A stretch of 38,292 nucleotides of DNA, taken from positions 1 to 38,292 of the forward strand of contig VGZI01000035.1 in NCBI GenBank assembly GCA_016872605.1, read 5' to 3'. The notes below the pieces were generated by a model. It made no database searches and was not told the origin of the DNA. It was given only the letters and a program-made list of their open reading frames with translations. The stretch is from Planctomycetota bacterium (GTDB lineage: Bacteria; Planctomycetota; Planctomycetia; Gemmatales; Gemmataceae). Position 1 is the first letter of the stretch. Each line of letters starts with the position of its first letter. Below, piece by piece: positions 15,246-23,953 of the stretch. A program made the position numbers and the translations under genes.

Positions 15246-17675
15246 TTACTTCCTTTGTATGACGCGATACTCGCCGACGTGGACTTCGCCGCGCAGGTTG
15301 CCGACGACGTTGATCGTGTGATGGATGACGTTCTTGGCCTGAGTGCCATCCGCGGCCTTGAGGTTGTACTGGATCTTCATCTGCATGACCGGCTTGAGGT
15401 CGTTGATTTTGAGCGTCACCGTTTTGCCGTCGGGCGAGAGCGAGGCCGATTCGACCTCCATCGGATCGTGGCCCTGCTTTTTCGGATCGCTGACTTTGAA
15501 TTGGGCCGAGCCGTAGTTTTCGGTCCACCGATAGTTCCAGCGTTCGACGTTGAAATTGTCGGTGTCGGTCGCGGAGGTCTTGTCGAGCGGATCGCTGAAG
15601 GTGAGGGCGATCTCGCCGGAGCGCACCTTGAGATCGACGGGAAGGTTGGCCTTCTTGCCGGTATAGCGAACGCGGAAGAAGCCGGCGTCTTTCTGGGCGA
15701 CGGTCTGCCAGCCGCGCAGGCCGGTGAGGAACAGAGCATTCTGCTTTTCGTTGAAGCGAAGGCGACAGATGCCGGTGTCGAATGTCGGCAGGACCGGAAC
15801 GACGCCGCCTTGCATTTGGCCGGCGACTTCTTCTTTCATGACGAGATAAAGCCGGCACTTGCCGTAGGACGAATGAAGGAGTTGCCCGGAGAGCGGTCCG
15901 AAGTTTTTGCCGGTGATCCATCCTTGGCCGCCGTTGGAGTTGTCGGTGTCGTTGTGCGGCAGCCAGCAGAGCGGATTGTCGCGGACCTTGGGGAACTCCG
16001 CTTTCGGTTTCCCGGAAAAGTCGGGGACGCCATAGAATCCGCCGGGCTTGATCCAGTTGATCGGGCAGGTCGGGGTCCAGGTTCCCTCGTTGTCGCCGCA
16101 AGTGACTTCGCCGTTGGGTCCGACGCCCATGCCATTGGGGGCGCGGAACCCGCGAGCGACGACATCGAGCTTCGAGCCATCCGACGAGACCTTGAAGATG
16201 CAGCCGTGGTGCGGCGTGACTTTGTCCCAGCCGCGGCCGCCGGGACGCACCGGACCCCCCTTGATGAAGTAAAAGTTGCCGTCGGGATCGGTGTGCAGAT
16301 CGAAGGTGAACTCGTGGAAGTTGGTGGTGATCATCGCGTCGTTGTTGAAACATTCGTAGACGTCCGCCTCGCCGTCGCCGTTGAGATCGTGCAGGCGCGT
16401 GATCTGATCCCGGCCGAGGACGTAGACCTTGTCGTCGACGATCTTCAGGCCCAGTGCGTGGAAGAGCCCGGCGGCGTAACGTTTCCAGGTGAGCTTCTCG
16501 AGCTTGTCGTCGATGCCGGAGACGACCCAGACATCGCCCGACCAGGTCGAAATGGCGGCGCGGCCATCGGAGAAGAAATCGAAGCCGCCGAAGCGCATCC
16601 ACGACTTGTACGGGTTCTTGAATGGCGGCGTGATCGAATCAACCGTGTAGGCTCCCTTGTCGTCGCCGCGCTTGCCTTGCGTCGTCACGGTTTCGGTGAA
16701 GCGTGCCTTGCCGCCTTGCCGGGTGAGCGGCGTGAGGTCGATGGGGCCTTCCAGTTTGTTGAGGATGCCTGGGATATCGCCCAAATGTACTTCGCTGCCA
16801 CCCCAGATGCCGATTTTTATCTGCGACGAATTCGCCGAAGGCGGCACCGAAAACACGAGTCGGGGTGCGATGGCGTCTTTCGACGAATTGGTGAACGACG
16901 TGCCCTCGGGACCTCCCAGGACGATAGCCGCCACCGCGTCTTTGCTATTTGTGTGGGCACGGATCCGGTCCCCACGGATTCTGTTCGCACCATTTATGTT
17001 GATGTGCGCCACCATCTTGTGGGCGACCGCACCGGGCAGATCGGCCACGACCAATGTCAACGGAACCTTGGACGGCGATACCTTGAGTGTTCGCACGAAC
17101 ACACGTTGATTGTCGTGTACCTCGATACTGGGCATGTCGAGTATCTGAGAATCGCCCGCCGTGTAGGAGAAAATCACCCCCTTGTCGGTGCGATAAATAC
17201 CCTTATATCGCCCGCTTTCGCGGGGCATCGGGCCGTGCGGATAGGCACGCGGATCGATTAGCTTGTCCTCGGCGACTGCGACCCCAGCCGTCATCTTGGT
17301 GGCGGCGAGGACTTTTCCCGCCGGCCCCGGATTGCCGCCGTGGCTGCCGTTGTAGACGACGCCGTTCCACGTGATGAACCCGCCGCTCCAATAGCCCGAA
17401 TAGCGCAAGAGCTCCGTGTCGAAGATGATGCCGCACTTGCTCGGGTTGTTGACCAGCGGCGCCGGCTTCTTCCCCTTGGCGGGCGGTTGCGGCTCAGCCT
17501 TTTCCCCCTCGATCGGCGCGTCGAACGGCACCGCGATGCCGCGCAACGTGATGTTGCCGTTCGGCATCTGAAACGTATGCGATACGAATGGGCCGTAGTC
17601 CATTTCGTCGTAAGGGGCGGCGGCCAAGAACGGCGCAGCAATGAGTACGGCGAGCGCGGCGAGGAGACGTTTCAT
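15246..17675 (-). CDS. Large secreted beta-propeller oxidoreductase-like protein
   Basis: An 809-residue protein with a clear signal peptide (residues 1-19). The N-terminal half (about 20-370) resembles the DUF6797-type domain found in planctomycete and verrucomicrobial secreted enzymes. Residues 370-680 read as a propeller of the glucose/sorbosone dehydrogenase or NHL kind: HDLNGDGEADVYECFN, GFRAPNGMGVGPNGEVTCGDNEG, and TFDTGICRLRF. A beta-rich tail follows. There is no heme motif in the chain. With the pentaheme cytochrome encoded downstream it probably forms an extracytoplasmic oxidation system for sugars or alcohols; the substrate is unknown. A GAGG lies about 11 bases before the start. 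Confidence 0.82.
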   Translation of the reverse strand: MKRLLAALAVLIAAPFLAAAPYDEMDYGPFVSHTFQMPNGNITLRGIAVPFDAPIEGEKAEPQPPAKGKKPAPLVNNPSKCGIIFDTELLRYSGYWSGGFITWNGVVYNGSHGGNPGPAGKVLAATKMTAGVAVAEDKLIDPRAYPHGPMPRESGRYKGIYRTDKGVIFSYTAGDSQILDMPSIEVHDNQRVFVRTLKVSPSKVPLTLVVADLPGAVAHKMVAHININGANRIRGDRIRAHTNSKDAVAAIVLGGPEGTSFTNSSKDAIAPRLVFSVPPSANSSQIKIGIWGGSEVHLGDIPGILNKLEGPIDLTPLTRQGGKARFTETVTTQGKRGDDKGAYTVDSITPPFKNPYKSWMRFGGFDFFSDGRAAISTWSGDVWVVSGIDDKLEKLTWKRYAAGLFHALGLKIVDDKVYVLGRDQITRLHDLNGDGEADVYECFNNDAMITTNFHEFTFDLHTDPDGNFYFIKGGPVRPGGRGWDKVTPHHGCIFKVSSDGSKLDVVARGFRAPNGMGVGPNGEVTCGDNEGTWTPTCPINWIKPGGFYGVPDFSGKPKAEFPKVRDNPLCWLPHNDTDNSNGGQGWITGKNFGPLSGQLLHSSYGKCRLYLVMKEEVAGQMQGGVVPVLPTFDTGICRLRFNEKQNALFLTGLRGWQTVAQKDAGFFRVRYTGKKANLPVDLKVRSGEIALTFSDPLDKTSATDTDNFNVERWNYRWTENYGSAQFKVSDPKKQGHDPMEVESASLSPDGKTVTLKINDLKPVMQMKIQYNLKAADGTQAKNVIHHTINVVGNLRGEVHVGEYRVIQRK

Positions 17676-17777
17676 CGGCTGGAAACCTCGTACGAAAAAG
17701 TGAAATCGCAGGCGGGTCGATTATTATTGTCCGGTCTGAGCGGGCAAGTGTCCAGTGATTCGTAGATTAGCTTTGTG

Positions 17778-17842
17778 GGGGCAAGCTGCCGACGTGTCCC
17801 CGAAGTATCTCGCTTCACGGGGACAAGCTGGCTGCTTGCCCC
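17778..17842. repeat. Nested inverted repeat in the 17676-18062 gap
   Basis: GGGGCAAGC (17778-17786) pairs with GCTTGCCCC (17834-17842), and inside it GTCCCCG (17796-17802) pairs with CGGGGAC (17818-17824). This gives a cruciform-like 65-base element. The rest of the 387-base gap between divergent genes holds no convincing gene. It must contain promoters for both flanks, with an AT-rich TTATTATT at about 17721-17728 facing the minus-strand gene. Confidence 0.65.
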
Positions 17843-18062
17843 TACTTTGGGTCGCGTTGGCACTCCGGAAATGCACTGCACTACCGGGGAGCTCGGCTAC
17901 CAACATTCGATCGCCTGCATCCTGGCCGAGCGCGCCCTTCGCAGCGGGCGTCGCCAGGTGTATGATGAACGCAACTGCACCATTCAAGAAGCGTGGGCGG
18001 CCGCTTGCGTTTTGCTCTCGCGCGGCGCCATAGGCACGCGAAACGAGGATCGGTGATTGATA

Positions 18063-19418
18063 ATGACATTCACACGCCGCGAAATGATCAAAGCGCTGGG
18101 GGGAGGCATCGGCGGGTTGGCGCTGGCCGACTTGCTCGCCACGAAGGCATCCGCCGCGCCGATCGGTTCTCACTTCGCGCCGACCGCCAAGCGCGTCATT
18201 CACTTGTTCATGAACGGCGGGCCGTTCGGGCCCGACTTTCTCGATCCGAAGCCCGATCTCAATCGCTTTGCCGGCCAACGCCCCGCCGAGGTTGATCTGC
18301 GCACCGAACGGCAAACGCACGGTCTGATGGCCGTTCCGTTCCGCTATCGCCGGCATGGTCAGAGCGGCGTCGAAGTCAGCGAGTTGTTGCCGAACCTCGC
18401 CCGGTGCATCGACGACATCTGCGTCATCCGCTCGATGCACACCGACAATCCGAATCACGGGCCGGCGCTTTTTTTGATGAACAGCGGCGCCGTCACGCCG
18501 ACGCGCCCGAGCCTCGGCGCCTGGCTGTCGTACGGCCTCGGCACCGAAAACGCGGAACTGCCCGCGTTCGTCGTTCTTTGTCCCGGTCGACCCGTGCGCT
18601 TCTCGGAACTTTGGACCAGCGCCTTTCTTCCGTCCGAGCATCAGGGAACGTACATCAACCACTCCGATCTCGATCCGCAGCGGATGATTCCATTTCTGCG
18701 CGGCTCGGCGCCTTTGGAAACGCAGCGTCGCCAACTTGATCTCATGCGCCGCCTCAACGACGAGCACCGCGCCGAACGCGGGCCCGACCCAGCTCTCGAA
18801 GCACGTATTCAATCGATGGAAACCGCGTACCGCATGCAGACGGCTGCCAGCGACGCGTTTGACATCCGCCACGAGCCGACACGCATTCGCAACCAATACG
18901 GCACGGGACACTTCGCCAATGCGTGCCTGCTGGCAAGGCGCCTCGCTGAACGCGGCGTGCGCTTCACGCAGATCTACTACGGCAATGGCCAACCGTGGGA
19001 CACGCACACCGGCCATAACGACAGCGTGCGCCGACTGGCGCAGGACATCGATCAGCCGATCTCGGCGCTCTTGACCGATCTGAAACGGCGCGGACTATTA
19101 GATGAGACGCTCGTGATTTGGGGCGGCGAATTCGGCCGCACGTCAACGTCGGAGAGCGGCAACGGGCGTGATCATAACCACTGGGGCTTCACCATGTGGC
19201 TTGCAGGCGGCGGCGTCCAAGGCGGCATGACCCACGGCGCCAGCGACGCCTTCGGCTTCCGCGCCTTGCACGACAAAGTCCACATCCACGACCTGCACGC
19301 CACCATCCTGCATCTGTTGGGTTTCGATCACGAACGGTTGACGTACCGCCACGCCGGCCGCGATTTCCGGCTGACCGACGTGCACGGTGAAGTGGTGACG
19401 CGGATTCTGAAGCGATAG
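18063..19418 (+). CDS. DUF1501 protein with Tat signal
   Basis: A 451-residue protein. The N-terminus FTRREMIKALGGG is a twin-arginine signal, so it is exported folded. The rest is the DUF1501 fold, a sulfatase/alkaline-phosphatase relative abundant in planctomycetes: FMNGGPFGPDFLDPKPDLN, IRSMHTDN, GGEFGRTSTSESGNGRDHNHWGF, and DLHATILHLLG. It is usually paired with a cytochrome/DUF1553 protein, but here the neighbours are a propeller gene cluster and a PQQ protein. The ATG at 18063 sits downstream of GAGG; an in-frame TTG six bases earlier is less likely. Confidence 0.9.
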   Translation: MTFTRREMIKALGGGIGGLALADLLATKASAAPIGSHFAPTAKRVIHLFMNGGPFGPDFLDPKPDLNRFAGQRPAEVDLRTERQTHGLMAVPFRYRRHGQSGVEVSELLPNLARCIDDICVIRSMHTDNPNHGPALFLMNSGAVTPTRPSLGAWLSYGLGTENAELPAFVVLCPGRPVRFSELWTSAFLPSEHQGTYINHSDLDPQRMIPFLRGSAPLETQRRQLDLMRRLNDEHRAERGPDPALEARIQSMETAYRMQTAASDAFDIRHEPTRIRNQYGTGHFANACLLARRLAERGVRFTQIYYGNGQPWDTHTGHNDSVRRLAQDIDQPISALLTDLKRRGLLDETLVIWGGEFGRTSTSESGNGRDHNHWGFTMWLAGGGVQGGMTHGASDAFGFRALHDKVHIHDLHATILHLLGFDHERLTYRHAGRDFRLTDVHGEVVTRILKR

Positions 19419-19419
19419 G

Positions 19420-19500
19420 CGCGTAAAGCCGCCGAGCGAGCTTCGATGATGCCAGGGAAACTCACAGGCATCATCGAAGCTCGCTCGGCGGTTTCACGCG
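19420..19500. repeat. 34-bp inverted repeat between convergent genes
   Basis: Left arm 19420-19453 and right arm 19467-19500 are complementary at 32 of 34 positions around a 13-base loop. This is the longest perfect-like hairpin in the window. It sits exactly between the ends of a plus-strand and a minus-strand gene. It could terminate both, although neither side has a U-run; a mobile palindrome is an alternative. Confidence 0.8.
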
Positions 19501-19519
19501 CTGGGCGTTTTGCTGACGG

Positions 19520-20818
19520 TTACTTCCCCCCCTCCGAGATCGCGTACAGCGTCGAGAAGCCGCGGATGTAGAGCCGGCCTTGCGATACCGCCGGCGACGC
19601 AGTGAAGACGTCTCCCATCTTGTTCTGTGCCAGCAATTCGAACTTGGCGCCCGCATTGAGGACGCTGACCACGCCGCTATCGCGTCCCACGGTGTAAATC
19701 TTGCCGTCGGCGTAGATCGGTGAGCCGCGGTAGCGTCCATCCGTGAGGCGCTGATTGTAGAACTCTTTGCCGGACTTCAGGTCGACGCAAATCATGGACA
19801 ACGTTTCGCGTTGAAGATAGACGAGACCGTCCTTGACGAGCGGCGAGGGGACATCGGGAGAGCCTTTGGGCATGCGCCATTGCTCGAATTCGCTGCCGGT
19901 TTTGATCTTGCCCTTGGCGCCCTGCTTGAGGGCGACGACGGTGAGACCACGACAGGTCGGAACGATGAGTTCGCTGGCGCTGGCGACGGGCGAAGTGATG
20001 ATGCGGTGGTTGAACTTGTTTCCGCCGCCCGGATTGAGGTCGCCCAGGCGCCACAGTTCAGCGCCGTCTTTCAGCGAATGACCGGTCGCATAGTCGCAAC
20101 CGAGAATGACAAGATTAAGTTCGTTGCCGTTCTTCCACACGACGGGCGACGTGTAGGCCTCGCGGCTTTCGGAGACGGCATCGGTCGGACGCGCGGCTTT
20201 CCATGCTTCGTTGCCAGTCGCCTTGTCGAGGGCGACGACCCAGTGCCCGCCGTTGGTGAGGATCGCCATGTAAAGGCGATCCTCATGCAAAAGGGGAGTG
20301 ATGTGCATGCCGTGCTGGATGGAGAATTTGCCGTACCGCGATTGAACGTTGAAGCCCCAGACTTTGTTGCCGTCGAAATCGAAGCACGCGATATCGCCGG
20401 AGCCGAAGTAGGTGTAGACGTACTTGCCGTCGGTGCTGGCCGTGGCGGAGGCGTCATTGCCTTCGTCTTTGCGGACGGCGCCGCGGACGGCCTTGGCGAC
20501 TCCTTTTTTCCAAAGAAGCTTGCCGTCGGTGGTGATGCAGACGAGCAGAAGGTCCTTTCCCTCGGCCGCGGTGAGAAAGATGCGATTTTTCCAGATGATC
20601 GGCGTTGAGCTGCCGCCGCCGGGCAGTTCGAGCACCCAGGCGACGTTTTTCATGGCGCCTTTGGTCACGCTCCACGTGGTGGGTAGACCCGTCTCCGTCG
20701 AGATGCCATCGTTGGTCGGCCCGCGCCATTGCGGCCAATCTTCAGCGGCGGTGACGTTCACGAGCGCGAGAACGACGGCGAAAGACAATAAGCTGCGCAG
20801 ACAAGATGAGTGCTTCAC
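19520..20818 (-). CDS. Secreted PQQ-type beta-propeller protein
   Basis: A 432-residue protein with a signal peptide (cleavage near TAA-EDW). The mature start DWPQWRGPTNDGIS is the hallmark of the planctomycete PQQ-like/BamB-like propeller family. Repeated blades read as GKLLWKKG, YVYTYFGSGDIACFDFDGNKVW, WVVALDKATGNEAWK, SGKEFYNQRL and YADGKIYTVGRDSGVVSVL. No catalytic residues for a true PQQ dehydrogenase were identified, so a binding or scaffold role outside the cytoplasm is as likely as enzymatic activity. It is divergent from the PSD1-type gene. Confidence 0.9.
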   Translation of the reverse strand: MKHSSCLRSLLSFAVVLALVNVTAAEDWPQWRGPTNDGISTETGLPTTWSVTKGAMKNVAWVLELPGGGSSTPIIWKNRIFLTAAEGKDLLLVCITTDGKLLWKKGVAKAVRGAVRKDEGNDASATASTDGKYVYTYFGSGDIACFDFDGNKVWGFNVQSRYGKFSIQHGMHITPLLHEDRLYMAILTNGGHWVVALDKATGNEAWKAARPTDAVSESREAYTSPVVWKNGNELNLVILGCDYATGHSLKDGAELWRLGDLNPGGGNKFNHRIITSPVASASELIVPTCRGLTVVALKQGAKGKIKTGSEFEQWRMPKGSPDVPSPLVKDGLVYLQRETLSMICVDLKSGKEFYNQRLTDGRYRGSPIYADGKIYTVGRDSGVVSVLNAGAKFELLAQNKMGDVFTASPAVSQGRLYIRGFSTLYAISEGGK

Positions 20819-20957
20819 GGTGGGTTCCTTTCGGTACAGGCGGGGGGGCGTATCATTGATGTACGTGGCGTTGCGGTCATCGTAAAGCGGGATTGCATTG
20901 CGAGATCGACGCCGGCTTTTGTTGGAGCTTGGCGCGGTGGCATTCTTGCGGCGGGCT

Positions 20958-20966
20958 TGTTACAAT
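20958..20966 (+). promoter_or_regulatory. Putative extended -10 promoter
   Basis: TGTTACAAT (extended -10, TGn then TACAAT) lies 41 bases before the PSD1-type gene start. The -35 region about 17 bases upstream is weak. It fits transcription of the plus-strand gene from this 189-base divergent gap. Confidence 0.4.
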
Positions 20967-21007
20967 AATGGCGCCCTCAGTACTTTTCTCCCGCCACGGA
21001 TCGAATC

Positions 21008-23596
21008 ATGATGCCTATCCGCACCAGCACGCTAGCCCTTCTGACCTTCGGCATCGTCGCGCTCACGGCTCGGGCCGACGTGCAGTTCAATCGCGACATT
21101 CGGCCCATCCTGACCGAGAACTGCTTCAAATGTCACGGCCCTGCGCTCAAGAAGGGGGGCGTGCGGCTCGATGTGCGCGAAGACGCGGTCAAGACAGCCA
21201 AAAGCGGCGCCATGCCGATCGTTCCGGGCAAGCCCAATGAGAGCGAGTTGATCAAGCGTATTTTCAGCAAGGATGCCGACGACGTAATGCCGCCGAAGAA
21301 CTCGCACAAGACGCTGAAACCCGCCGAGAAAGAGCTGTTGAAGAAGTGGATAGCCGAGGGGGCGCCCTATCAAAAACACTGGTCGTTCGAAACGGTCGCA
21401 AAGGTTGCGCCGCCGCTGAAGACCAACAACCCCATCGACGCATTCATTCTAGCTCGGCTCAAGCATGAACGGCTTGCAATCTCGAACGAAGCCGATCGTC
21501 CGACGCTGATCCGCAGGGTGTCGTTCGCCTTGACCGGTTTGCCGCCAACGGTTGCGGAACTTGATCAGTATCTCAACGACAAAACACCCGACGCCTACGA
21601 GAAAATGGTCGATCGCTATCTCGCCTCGAAGCATTACGGCGAGGAGATGGCTCGGCATTGGCTCGATTTGGCGCGCTACGCCGATACGCACGGGCTGCAC
21701 TTGGACAATGAACGCCAAATGTGGCTATACCGCGACTGGGTGGTGCGCGCGTTCAACGACAATATGCCGTTCGACCGCTTCGCCATCGAGCAGATCGCGG
21801 GCGATCAGTTGCCCAAGGCGACCAGCGAACAATTGATCGCGACCGGCTTTACCCGCTGCAACGTGTCGACCAGCGAAGGCGGCTCGATCGACAGCGAGTG
21901 GATTTTCCGCAACGCCCTCGACCGCGCGACCACGACGATGGAGGTTTTTCTGGGTCTCACCGCTGGCTGCGCGGTTTGCCATGATCATAAGTTCGACCCG
22001 TTGTCGGCAAAGGATTATTACTCGTTCTACGCCTTCTTTTACTCGATTGACGGCCCCGCGATGGACGGTAACGCCCTCTTGACTGCGCCGACGATCAAGT
22101 CGGCAACAAAAGCTCAGGCCGATCGGCTCGCCGAGTTAGTGTTGCAAATGGCCAAGGTTCAGGCGGACCTGGCGCAGAAGATTCAGTCGTTGAAGTACGT
22201 CGATCCCGCCGACGCGGCCGAGCCGTCCAAATCCGCCAGCGATGCGAAAAAGTCGTTCAAAGCCTGGCGGATGCAGGTCGCGAAAGATGCCAAGGGGCTG
22301 CCCAAGGAACTCATTCCGCTCGTCAAAGCCGCCAAACTGGACGCGACCGGCGAATCGAAGCTTCGCGACTATTACCTGCAGTATGTTTGCGTTGACACGA
22401 AAGCAATTCTCGATCCGTTGCGCATTCAGGTGGCCGCGCTGACCAAAGACCGCGATGGGCTCAACAATGGCATCCCCGGCACATTCATCTTCAAGGATCT
22501 CGCCACGCCTCGGCCCAGCTTCGTGATGATGCGAGGCCAATACAACAAGCCGGGCGAGAAAGTCGAACCGAATACGCCGAGCTTCCTGCCGCCGCTTGCG
22601 AAGTCCAATCCGCAGGGCCGGGCGACGCGGCTCGATTTGGCGAACTGGATCGCGTCGCCGCAGAATCCGATGACCGCACGCGTCGCCGTCAACCGCTTTT
22701 GGCAGCAGTTCTTCGGCACCGGCATCGTCAAGACGAGCGGCGACTTCGGCGCCCAAGGCGAATTGCCCAGCCATCCGGAACTGCTCGATTGGCTGGCAGG
22801 CCATTTCACCTCTGCTGCCTCGACTTCGGGAGGCCATGCCTGGAATGTCAAGGCCCTCGTTCGCCTCATGCTCACATCCCAGGCCTTCCGTCAATCGTCA
22901 CACGTCACACCCGAGCTCTTCAAGCGTGACCCGGAGAATCGGCTCTACGCGCGCGGCCCGCGTTTTCGGCTCGACGCCGAGCAGATTCGTGACAACGCCC
23001 TGTTCGCGAGCGGCTTGATGGTCTCGGACATAGGCGGCCGAGGCGTCCGTCCCTACCAGCCCCCGCGCATCTGGGAACCGGTCGCGTTTTCGGGCTCGAA
23101 CACCGGGACCTACGTGCAGGACAAAGGCGCTGGGCTCTATCGCCGCAGCATCTACACGTTCATCAAGCGAACGGCACCGCATCCGTTCATGTCGAACTTC
23201 GATGCCCCGAACCGTGAGTCGTCGTGCAGCCGCCGCGAACGTTCCAACACGCCGCTGCAAGCGCTGCAACTGATGAATGACGTGCAGCATTTCGAGGCGG
23301 CACGCAAGTTGGCCGAACGGATGATCGTCGAGGGCGGCAAATCTCCCGCCGAACGCGTCACCTTCGGCTATCGCATCGTCTTGGCCCGAACTCCGGACGC
23401 CGTCGAGGCCGACATCGTCGGCAAGGCGCTTGTGCAGTATCTCGACCGCTATCAAAAAGACCCACCCTCCGCGGCCAAGGTCGTGCGCGTCGGCGAATCC
23501 CCCATTCGCGCCGGTCTCGCCGAGCCCGAGCTGGCCGCCTACACCCTAATCGCCAACCTACTCCTGAATCTCGACGAAACCGTGATGCGCAATTGA
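21008..23596 (+). CDS. PSD1-type protein: cytochrome c + DUF1549 + DUF1553
   Basis: An 862-residue protein with a signal peptide (residues 1-23). A planctomycete cytochrome-c-like domain follows, with CFKCH at 39-43 after FNRDIRPILTEN. DUF1549 spans about 135-350 and contains CAVCHDHKFDP with Cys at 321 and 324. A linker of variable helical content follows, then DUF1553 (about 535-835: RLDLANWIASP, NRFWQQFFG, DAPNRESSCSRRERSNTPLQALQLMND). Members of this family are found with DUF1501 proteins and are thought to act in an extracytoplasmic redox or polysaccharide-linked role, not proven. Codon 1 or 2 (ATG ATG) could be the start. Confidence 0.93.
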   Translation: MMPIRTSTLALLTFGIVALTARADVQFNRDIRPILTENCFKCHGPALKKGGVRLDVREDAVKTAKSGAMPIVPGKPNESELIKRIFSKDADDVMPPKNSHKTLKPAEKELLKKWIAEGAPYQKHWSFETVAKVAPPLKTNNPIDAFILARLKHERLAISNEADRPTLIRRVSFALTGLPPTVAELDQYLNDKTPDAYEKMVDRYLASKHYGEEMARHWLDLARYADTHGLHLDNERQMWLYRDWVVRAFNDNMPFDRFAIEQIAGDQLPKATSEQLIATGFTRCNVSTSEGGSIDSEWIFRNALDRATTTMEVFLGLTAGCAVCHDHKFDPLSAKDYYSFYAFFYSIDGPAMDGNALLTAPTIKSATKAQADRLAELVLQMAKVQADLAQKIQSLKYVDPADAAEPSKSASDAKKSFKAWRMQVAKDAKGLPKELIPLVKAAKLDATGESKLRDYYLQYVCVDTKAILDPLRIQVAALTKDRDGLNNGIPGTFIFKDLATPRPSFVMMRGQYNKPGEKVEPNTPSFLPPLAKSNPQGRATRLDLANWIASPQNPMTARVAVNRFWQQFFGTGIVKTSGDFGAQGELPSHPELLDWLAGHFTSAASTSGGHAWNVKALVRLMLTSQAFRQSSHVTPELFKRDPENRLYARGPRFRLDAEQIRDNALFASGLMVSDIGGRGVRPYQPPRIWEPVAFSGSNTGTYVQDKGAGLYRRSIYTFIKRTAPHPFMSNFDAPNRESSCSRRERSNTPLQALQLMNDVQHFEAARKLAERMIVEGGKSPAERVTFGYRIVLARTPDAVEADIVGKALVQYLDRYQKDPPSAAKVVRVGESPIRAGLAEPELAAYTLIANLLLNLDETVMRN

Positions 23597-23616
23597 CGAA
23601 AATCCAAGTTGCCGTG

Positions 23617-23642
23617 GCCGGTGTCGATAATCCGACACCGGC
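23617..23642. repeat. 10-bp hairpin after the PSD1-type gene
   Basis: GCCGGTGTCG (23617-23626) pairs perfectly with CGACACCGGC (23633-23642) around ATAATC. A related GTGTCGG/CCGACAC hairpin follows near 23678-23702. No U-run is present; it is either a terminator aid or a repeat. Confidence 0.5.
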
Positions 23643-23712
23643 GCACGCGCATGGGAAACCACGCTGCCGTGACTGGTGTCGGTACTCTGTCACCCGACAC
23701 TCCCTTTTGCCG

Positions 23713-23889
23713 TTAATCCCAACACTGGGTTTTGCCGCTGGCGCCAGGCGCACCTTCGCGATGATCGGTCGCTTGCAATTTCATGATTCTGTCGCGTGTG
23801 AGTTCTGCCGCGACCTTTCGACGTAATTGCACCCCATGGGCGTTTGTGAAAACCCATTCGCGATCCACGGGATCGAGCAACACAGGCAT
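23713..23889 (-). CDS. Possible small protein, 58 residues
   Basis: An open frame of 58 codons starts at ATG 23889, with AAGG nine bases upstream, and ends at TAA 23713-23715. It begins MPVLLDPVDREWVFTNAHG and continues with a basic amphipathic stretch (QLRRKVAAELTRDRIMKL), which looks protein-like and shows no low complexity. It lies 64 bases past the end of the GH-like gene on the same strand. I do not recognise it, and a chance frame in GC-rich DNA cannot be excluded. Otherwise the 357-base gap holds only the hairpins noted. Confidence 0.4.
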   Translation of the reverse strand: MPVLLDPVDREWVFTNAHGVQLRRKVAAELTRDRIMKLQATDHREGAPGASGKTQCWD

Positions 23890-23953
23890 GTTATTGTACC
23901 TTGTGTTCCGTTTTTTGATTCTGTAGCATTTCGGCCCCTGTCAATGAGCCGGA

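Noticed and set aside
15070..16602. 510-residue Arg-rich minus-strand frame
   Set aside because: It is another frame of the propeller gene, with extreme Arg content and no recognisable domain.
15186..17261. 691-residue plus-strand open frame
   Set aside because: It is antisense to the propeller gene, with shadow-type composition rich in Arg, Asp, Val and Gly and no motif. The minus-strand gene has a signal peptide and propeller repeats.
17724..19016. 430-residue minus-strand open frame
   Set aside because: It is antisense to the DUF1501 gene at 18063, which has a Tat signal and family motifs.
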